33,317 nucleotides of DNA from Elusimicrobia bacterium GWF2_62_30 (lineage in GTDB: Bacteria > Elusimicrobiota > Elusimicrobia > Elusimicrobiales > UBA9959), in the NCBI GenBank assembly GCA_001799995.1, contig MGUK01000036.1:1-33317 (forward strand). Reading direction: 5' to 3'. Below are positions 24,834 through 30,460 of the stretch, piece after piece. The stretch's first letter is position 1. Every line of letters starts with the position of its first letter. The notes under the pieces are model-generated. The model searched no databases, was not told where the DNA came from, and saw only the letters and a program-made list of their open reading frames with translations. The translations under genes were made by a program, and so were the position numbers.

Positions 24834-25283
24834 TCACCACTCGAAGTAGTATCTTCCTCCGATGGTCGCGCTTACATTGGCGCCCTTGTCGTCGTTAAAG
24901 TGCAGGACGGGGACGATCTCCGCGAATACCTCCAGCGGATTGCGCGGGAACCAGTAGGCGACGCCCGCGACGGCGCGGAGGCCGAAGTCGTTGCGGTCCG
25001 AGTTGCCGCTTTCCAGGCCGATACCCAGGTAGACGGGGAGCTTTCCCTGCGAGGGCTGGGGCAGCACTCTCCAGCTATGCCAGAGGATGTCGCCGTACAG
25101 GGACAGGTTGTTCTCGATCCCGATGCCGGCATCCAGGGCCCGGCCTTCGGTCATCCAGTATTTAGCGGTGACGCCCGTATGCCTGCCCAGCATCACGCCC
25201 GCTCCGAAATCGCCGGCCACCTGGGCGCGCAGCGGGCTTGCCCCGGCCGCGAGCATGCAAACCAATGCTAAGAGTACCTTCAT
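24834..25283 (-). CDS. Small outer-membrane beta-barrel protein
   Basis: The 149-residue product has a signal peptide (MKVLLALVCMLAAGASPLRA) and a glycine- and aromatic-rich mature part with alternating strands (FGAGVMLGRHTGVTAKYWM, LSLYGDILWHSWRVL, LPVYLGIGLESG, FGLRAVAGVAYWF, LEVFAEIVPVLHF), ending NVSATIGGRYYFEW with a terminal aromatic residue, as in BAM substrates. It is too short for more than about eight strands. The function is unknown. AAGGAG precedes the start. It is transcribed divergently from the P-type ATPase gene, and its upstream DNA holds the minus-strand copy of the shared promoter. Confidence 0.78.
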   Translation of the reverse strand: MKVLLALVCMLAAGASPLRAQVAGDFGAGVMLGRHTGVTAKYWMTEGRALDAGIGIENNLSLYGDILWHSWRVLPQPSQGKLPVYLGIGLESGNSDRNDFGLRAVAGVAYWFPRNPLEVFAEIVPVLHFNDDKGANVSATIGGRYYFEW

Positions 25284-25327
25284 ATAGTTTTCTCCTTATG
25301 TCGAACAGCGCTGTGCTGGTCCCTGAT

Positions 25328-25392
25328 ACGATACCTTTCCCCGACCTGCGGCCGCTATCCGGAACTCTACGCTCGACGCTAGGTAAATGTCC
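25328..25392 (-). promoter_or_regulatory. Two-site regulon promoter F (small barrel gene)
   Basis: On the minus strand: site 1 GGACATTTAC (25392-25383, the weakest site, followed by CTAGC as in copies A and B), site 2 GTAGAGTTCC (25370-25361) exactly 22 bp downstream followed by GGATAG, and -10 TATCGT (25333-25328) starting 59 bp after the start of site 1. It was recognised by alignment with copy C rather than by its own strength. Confidence 0.55.
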
Positions 25393-25434
25393 CGGCGCCG
25401 TAGAACTTTGGCGGCAGAACCGGCTTCGCTCCCC

Positions 25435-25499
25435 GTAATATTACCGACAAGGCCGGGCAGAATTCCGAATAGGAAGCGGAGACGGGGAAGGCCTACACT
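25435..25499 (+). promoter_or_regulatory. Two-site regulon promoter C (P-type ATPase gene)
   Basis: Site 1 GTAATATTAC (25435-25444, a perfect palindrome), site 2 GCAGAATTCC (25457-25466) 22 bp downstream followed by GAATAG, and -10 TACACT (25494-25499) starting 59 bp after the start of site 1. It lies back-to-back with copy F: the two site-1 centres are 52 bp apart in the 25284-25566 gap. Confidence 0.7.
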
Positions 25500-25566
25500 A
25501 ATATAAAGATAAATAGAAACCGGGTCCTTCGGCGCCTTGTAATTATTTCCTGCCGGTACCGAGCTT

Positions 25567-28230
25567 ATGACAACACTTCCCGCCACCGCCGCAGCGATAG
25601 AGTGGCATAAAAAAACCGTTGAAGAAGCGCTGAAGGAACTGGGCTCCGGTCCGGGCGGCCTCAGCTCCGGCGAGGCCGCGCGGCGCCTTGAAAAATACGG
25701 CCCCAACTCCATTAAAGAAAAGAGCAAACGCGGCGCGCTGGCCATGTTCCTGGACCAGTTCAAAGACTTCATGATAGTCGTTCTTATAGCGGCGGCCGTC
25801 ATTTCCGGAGTGCTGGGGGAAATGCTGGACGCCGTAGTGATAGCGGCCATCGTCACGCTTAACGCCATAATGGGCTTCGCGCAGGAATACCGCGCGCAGA
25901 AGGCCATGGAAGCGCTTAAGAAAATGGCGGCGCCGGTCGCTTCGGTCATGCGGGACGGACAAGTGGCCGCTATCCCGGCGGCCTCGCTGGTGCCCGGCGA
26001 TATCGTGCTGCTGGAGGCCGGCAGCGTCGTGCCCGCGGACCTGCGCCTGATAGAGGCCGTTTCGCTCAAGACAGAGGAGGCGGCGCTCACGGGTGAATCC
26101 CAATCCGTTGAAAAACACGCCGACGCTATCCCCGGAGAGGGCCTGGCCCTGGGCGACAGGCGCAACATGGCTTACAGCGGGACCGCGGCGTCTTATGGCA
26201 GGGGCAAGGGCGCGGTAGCGGCAACAGGCATGGAGACCGAGCTGGGGAAAATAGCCGGCCTGCTGCAGGACGAAGAAGAAGTGGAGACGCCGCTTCAGCG
26301 GAGACTAACGATCTTCGGTAAGAAGCTGGCGTGGGCCATACTGGCGATCTGCGCGATAGTTTTCGTTTCCGGGCTGCTGCGGGGGGAGCCGGCCGCGCTG
26401 ATGTTCCTGACGGCGGTGTCGCTGGCGGTGGCGGCCATACCCGAGGCGCTGCCCGCGGTAATGAGCATAGCTTTGGCGCTGGGCGCGGCCAAGATGGTCA
26501 AACAGAACGCGCTGATACGCAAACTGCTGGCGGTGGAAACGCTGGGCTCGGTGACTTACATCTGTACCGACAAGACGGGCACGCTGACGCAGAACAGGAT
26601 GACGGTGGAGGAAGTGTACTGGGACGGGACGCTGCTGACCGCCGCGCAGGTGATCTCCGGCCCCGCCGCCTGCGCGCGCCTGCTTACCGGCTTCGCCCTT
26701 AACAACGATGCCCGTCCCAAGGACGGCGGCTGGGCGGGAGACCCCACGGAAACAGCCCTCTGCGCCCTGGCGGCGGCCGGAGGTTTCGACAAGAAGAAGT
26801 TAGACGCGGAGCGCCCGCGCGCGGCGGAGCTGCCGTTCGATTCTGAAAGAAAATGCATGACCACCTTCCATGCCGGGCAGCTGGCCGACTGGGAGGGCGG
26901 GGCATATTTTTCCGTAACCAAGGGCGCGGCGGAGAGCCTGCTGGAAAGGTCCGTGAACATAATGTATTCCTCCGGCATAGGCCCGGACGGCGGGGAAAAG
27001 ATCAAGACGGCGGCGGAGGCGATGGCGGCGCGGGGCCTGCGCGTGCTGGGCCTGGCCGCGCGCCAGTGGGACGCCCTCCCCGGGGCGCCGACCCCGGCCG
27101 AGGCGGAGAAAGACCTGGTGTTCATCGGGCTGGCGGGCATCGCCGACCCGCCCAGGGAAGAGGCGAAGGCCGCCGTCGGGCAATGCCGCGAGGCCGGCAT
27201 TGTGACGGTGATGATCACGGGCGACCATCCCGTTACCGCGCGCAACATAGCGGAGCGCCTGGGTATTATAAAGCCGGGGGAAGCGGAGGTTATGCTGACC
27301 GGGGCGGAGCTGGGAAAGCTCTCCCCGGAAGAGCTGGCGCAGAAGGTGGAGCGCATCAGGGTTTATGCCCGGGTAGCGCCGGAGCAGAAGCTGCACATCG
27401 TGAAGGCGCTGCAGGCGCGCGGCCACTTTGCCGCCATGACCGGCGACGGCGTCAACGACGCCCCCGCGCTTAAGCGGGCCGACATAGGCATCGCCATGGG
27501 AATAACCGGCACCGATGTTTCTAAAGAAGCGGCCCACATGATATTACTCGACGACAATTTCGCCACCATAGTCAAGGCGGTGGGCGAGGGCCGGCGGATC
27601 TTCGACAATATCAGGAGGTTCGTGCGCTATGTGCTTACCTGCAATTCCGGGGAGATCTGGATAATTTTCCTGGCGCCCTTCCTTGGGCTGCCCATGCCGC
27701 TGCTCCCCATACAGATCTTGTGGATAAACCTGCTTACCGACGGGCTGCCGGGCCTGGCGCTGGCTACGGAAGCCGCCGAGCCGGACATAATGAAGCTGCC
27801 GCCCCGCAGCCCCGGCGAAAGCCTGCTGGCGGGCGGCCTGGGCGTGCACGTTATCTGGGTGGGCCTGCTGCTGGGTCTGCTGTGCCTGGGCACGCAGGCC
27901 TGGGCTATCCGGACCGGCATGCATTGGCAGACCATGGTGTTTACCGTGCTGTGTCTCAGCCAGCTGGGCCACGCGCTGGCCATACGCTCGGAAAAGCGGT
28001 CCCTGTTCCGGATGGGGCTCCTCACTAATAAGCCGCTGCTTTATTCGGTCGCGGCTACGGTCCTGCTGCAGTTGGCCGCTATTTATGTTCCCTGGTGCAA
28101 CAAGATCTTCCGCACCGCGCCCTTGTCGGCCGGCGACCTGGCCCTGGCGCTGGGATTATCCTGCGTCGTTTTCTTCGCGGTGGAGGCGGAGAAACTGGTG
28201 AAAAGGCGCCGGACGCCGAAGACCGCCTGA
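25567..28230 (+). CDS. Cation-transporting P-type ATPase, Ca2+-type (P2A, PacL-like)
   Basis: The 887-residue protein has the full P2-type layout: an N-terminal cation-ATPase domain (WHKKTVEEALKELG), M1-M2, the actuator loop with TGES (175-178), M4 with IPEALP (291-296), the phosphorylation motif DKTGTLT (Asp335), the nucleotide-binding domain, TGDGVNDAP (625-633) and six C-terminal helices with WINLLTDGLPGLALATE (from 719). The M4 PE(A)LP and M6 N-x-x-TDG residues are those that bind Ca2+ in SERCA-like pumps, so Ca2+ export is the best guess. PEGLP has become PEALP, so Mn2+, Na+ or another ion is possible. It is transcribed from promoter C, divergent from a barrel gene. Confidence 0.92.
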   Translation: MTTLPATAAAIEWHKKTVEEALKELGSGPGGLSSGEAARRLEKYGPNSIKEKSKRGALAMFLDQFKDFMIVVLIAAAVISGVLGEMLDAVVIAAIVTLNAIMGFAQEYRAQKAMEALKKMAAPVASVMRDGQVAAIPAASLVPGDIVLLEAGSVVPADLRLIEAVSLKTEEAALTGESQSVEKHADAIPGEGLALGDRRNMAYSGTAASYGRGKGAVAATGMETELGKIAGLLQDEEEVETPLQRRLTIFGKKLAWAILAICAIVFVSGLLRGEPAALMFLTAVSLAVAAIPEALPAVMSIALALGAAKMVKQNALIRKLLAVETLGSVTYICTDKTGTLTQNRMTVEEVYWDGTLLTAAQVISGPAACARLLTGFALNNDARPKDGGWAGDPTETALCALAAAGGFDKKKLDAERPRAAELPFDSERKCMTTFHAGQLADWEGGAYFSVTKGAAESLLERSVNIMYSSGIGPDGGEKIKTAAEAMAARGLRVLGLAARQWDALPGAPTPAEAEKDLVFIGLAGIADPPREEAKAAVGQCREAGIVTVMITGDHPVTARNIAERLGIIKPGEAEVMLTGAELGKLSPEELAQKVERIRVYARVAPEQKLHIVKALQARGHFAAMTGDGVNDAPALKRADIGIAMGITGTDVSKEAAHMILLDDNFATIVKAVGEGRRIFDNIRRFVRYVLTCNSGEIWIIFLAPFLGLPMPLLPIQILWINLLTDGLPGLALATEAAEPDIMKLPPRSPGESLLAGGLGVHVIWVGLLLGLLCLGTQAWAIRTGMHWQTMVFTVLCLSQLGHALAIRSEKRSLFRMGLLTNKPLLYSVAATVLLQLAAIYVPWCNKIFRTAPLSAGDLALALGLSCVVFFAVEAEKLVKRRRTPKTA

Positions 28231-28265
28231 GACGTTCCCGCCGCGAGCCGCCGTCAGGCGCCCGC

Positions 28266-28330
28266 GTAATAGTACCTAGCAGGCCGGGCAGAATTCCTAA
28301 TAGAAGCAAAACCGCGCCGGGGGGTATACT
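28266..28330 (+). promoter_or_regulatory. Two-site regulon promoter B (surface-protein operon)
   Basis: Site 1 GTAATAGTAC (28266-28275), site 2 GCAGAATTCC (28288-28297) 22 bp downstream followed by TAATAG, and -10 TATACT (28325-28330) starting 59 bp after the start of site 1. The -10 ends only 6 bases before the ATG at 28337, so the mRNA would be leaderless if that start is right. Confidence 0.75.
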
Positions 28331-28336
28331 TACAAG

Positions 28337-28912
28337 ATGGCGGTTTTATCTGAACAGAAAATACGGGCGGTCCTGCGCGGCTGTCGTTTGCCCGCGGGGC
28401 TGCTGCTGGCCTGCTCGCTGGCCTACGCCGGCGCGCTGACAAGCGCGCAGTATGCGGTTTCCGACATGGTGCTGGTTAACGGCAGCGCGAACACGGTTTC
28501 AGCGAACTACAAGATCCGGACCGGGACGCTCGGGCAAACCGTTTCCGGAACCGCGCAAAGCTCTAATTACATTAATTCCGGCGGCTTTGTCACCCCTGTC
28601 ACCGTCGTCCCGCTCCCCGCCAACCTGGACGACGCTTATGTGTATCCCAATCCATTTAAGCCCAACAGCCCGGGCAGGTTCCAGGCCGCTAAAATAACTT
28701 TCAAACACCTGCCGGCGGAGGCGACCATCAAAATATTCGGGATAACCGGCGTGCTGGTGGCGGAGCTTCATAAGACGGACAGGGCGGTGGACTACTTAGA
28801 ATGGGACGTCCGGAACTCCGGCGGGCAGAAATTGGCGAGCGGCGTCTACATTTACTATATGACGGCGCCCGGCAGCGGGAAAGCAAGGGGCAAATTCGCG
28901 GTGATAAGATGA
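28337..28912 (+). CDS. Secreted protein with FlgD/T9SS-like C-terminal domain
   Basis: The 191-residue product has a long n-region and signal (about 1-40, LPAGLLLACSLAYAGALTSA). A segment of the 'SANYKIRTGTLGQTVSG ... SSNYINSGGF' type follows (about 53-85), a pattern I know from surface proteins of Elusimicrobia and related phyla. From about 97 comes a C-terminal domain with YPNPFKP, ATIKIFGITGVLVAEL, LEWDVRNSGGQKLASGVYIYYM and a final GKFAVIR. This last domain resembles FlgD-Ig or type IX secretion sorting domains. There is no Shine-Dalgarno; the start sits 6 bases after the promoter B -10. The stop overlaps the next start (ATGA). It may be a surface anchor or scaffold protein. Confidence 0.75.
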   Translation: MAVLSEQKIRAVLRGCRLPAGLLLACSLAYAGALTSAQYAVSDMVLVNGSANTVSANYKIRTGTLGQTVSGTAQSSNYINSGGFVTPVTVVPLPANLDDAYVYPNPFKPNSPGRFQAAKITFKHLPAEATIKIFGITGVLVAELHKTDRAVDYLEWDVRNSGGQKLASGVYIYYMTAPGSGKARGKFAVIR

Positions 28913-30393
28913 TGGCATTAAAGAAGATAATAGCCGGGACGACAGCGGCCGCCTGGGCGCTGCTGTGCTGCGGTAATTCCGCTTTTGCCGGCGGCGGGGC
29001 GGGGACGAGCGCGTTCCAGTTCCTGCAGCTGGGCGCGGGCGCCCGGCCGGCGGCGATGGGGGATGTCTTTGCCGGCGTGTCCGGCGATGTGAACTCGATC
29101 TATTGGAATCCCGCGGGGCTGGCGGCCATAGAGCGCCGTGAATTGGCCATGACGCACGCTTTGTGGCTGGAGGATATCACCTATACTAACATCGCTTGCG
29201 GCCTGCCTTTGCGCAACGGCGCCGTGGGGGTGGCGTTCAATGTCCTTAATTCGGGCAACATCCCGGAAGCGGACAACACAGGGCAGCGGCTTGGGGAAAA
29301 CTACGACATGTCCGACGTAATGGCGGTAGCCAGCTATGCCCGCACGCTGGGGAACCTTGCGCTGGGCGCTAACCTGAAATACATAACCTCGCGGATAGAA
29401 GAAGAAACCGCGCATGCCTATGCCGCCGACATCGGGGCACTCTATAGCGGCTTTCGCCTGGCGGGCCGGAAACTGGACGTGGGCCTGTCCGTGCAGAACG
29501 CAGGGACCAAAGCCAGGTACGTCGAGGAAGAGTATCCATTGCCGGTGACGGCCCGCGCTGGCTGGGCGCTGGAATTGGCCAAAGGCCTGCTGGTGGCTTC
29601 GGATCTCAATTACACCGAAAAAGACCTTGATCTCCGCGCCGGGGCGGAATATACGCACGCCTTGGGCACCGTTATCCTCGCGGCGCGTGCCGGGTATAGG
29701 GGCGACACCGTTAAGGAACTGGGCGCGCTTTCCGGGCTGACCGCCGGCATGGGCGTCAAATGGAGCGCTTACCAGTTGGACTATGCGTGGAATTCGTTCA
29801 CCGATCTGGGAATCACTCACCGGATATCGCTGGGGATAAAATTTGGAGACAGGGATACTGATGCCGACGGCGTAGCGGAGACTTTAGACAAGTGCCCCGG
29901 CACTTCCAGCGGAATGGCGGTTAACGCGGCAGGCTGCCCCCAGGACACCGATAACGACGGGGTAGCGGACTATTTAGACAAATGCCGCGGCACTTCCGCG
30001 GGAACGGCGGTTGATGTGGAAGGCTGCCCCCGGGATGCCGATGCCGACGGGGTAAATGATGTTTCCGACAAGTGTCTCAACACTTCCGCGGGAACGGCGG
30101 TTGACGCGGTAGGCTGCCCCCTGGATGCCGACGCTGACGGGGTAAATGATGTTTCCGATAAGTGTCTCAACACTTCCGCGGGAACGGCGGTTGACGCGGC
30201 AGGCTGCCCCCAGGATGCCGATGCTGACGGGGTGAATGACGCTTCCGACAAGTGCCTCAACACTTCCGCGGGAACGGCGGTTGACGCGGCAGGCTGCCCC
30301 CAGGATGCCGACGCTGACGGGGTGAATGACGCTTCCGACAAGTGTCTCAACAGTTCCGCGGGAACGGCGGTTGACGCGGCTGGCTGCCCCTGA
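28909..30393 (+). CDS. PorV/PorQ-like outer-membrane barrel with C-terminal TSP3 repeats
   Basis: The start is the ATG at 28909, overlapping the previous stop by 4 bases; the longer open frame from 28801 lacks a signal peptide. The 494-residue protein has a signal (MMALKKIIAGTTAAAWALLCCGNSAFA), then the PorV/UPF0164 signature (FLQLGAGARPAAMGDVFAGV, NSIYWNPAGLA) and a barrel to about 315. Six 30-residue thrombospondin type-3 repeats (DxDADGVxDxxDKC, 316-494) follow. TSP3 repeats bind Ca2+ and usually link a barrel to an OmpA-like peptidoglycan-binding domain, which is missing here. The protein stops after repeat 6 at a run of four C where earlier repeats have five or CAG; restoring one base extends it 24 codons to a stop at 30462-30464 overlapping the next ATG. 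PorV proteins shuttle type IX substrates. Confidence 0.85.
   Translation: MMALKKIIAGTTAAAWALLCCGNSAFAGGGAGTSAFQFLQLGAGARPAAMGDVFAGVSGDVNSIYWNPAGLAAIERRELAMTHALWLEDITYTNIACGLPLRNGAVGVAFNVLNSGNIPEADNTGQRLGENYDMSDVMAVASYARTLGNLALGANLKYITSRIEEETAHAYAADIGALYSGFRLAGRKLDVGLSVQNAGTKARYVEEEYPLPVTARAGWALELAKGLLVASDLNYTEKDLDLRAGAEYTHALGTVILAARAGYRGDTVKELGALSGLTAGMGVKWSAYQLDYAWNSFTDLGITHRISLGIKFGDRDTDADGVAETLDKCPGTSSGMAVNAAGCPQDTDNDGVADYLDKCRGTSAGTAVDVEGCPRDADADGVNDVSDKCLNTSAGTAVDAVGCPLDADADGVNDVSDKCLNTSAGTAVDAAGCPQDADADGVNDASDKCLNTSAGTAVDAAGCPQDADADGVNDASDKCLNSSAGTAVDAAGCP
29854..30390 (+). repeat. Six 90-bp tandem repeats encoding TSP3 calcium-binding units
   Basis: Repeats start at 29854, 29944, 30034, 30124, 30214 and 30304, the last being 87 bp. 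GGAACGGCGG recurs every 90 bp at 30001, 30091, 30181, 30271 and 30361. Units 3-6 are nearly identical in DNA, units 1-2 are more diverged, so the array has expanded at its 3' side. Confidence 0.92.
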
Positions 30394-30460
30394 ATACCGA
30401 TGGCGACGGGGTTGCGTGCCGGAAGTTTTACCGATCTAAGGAAACTGGCGGAGGTAGTCT

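Noticed and set aside
28801-28908. Longer start for the PorV-like gene
   Set aside because: The extension overlaps the end of the preceding gene by over 100 bases and hides the signal peptide; the ATG at 28909 gives a classic 4-base overlap.
29854-30390. CRISPR-like regular repeats
   Set aside because: The 90-bp period is continuous, without unique spacers, and codes for TSP3 units in frame.
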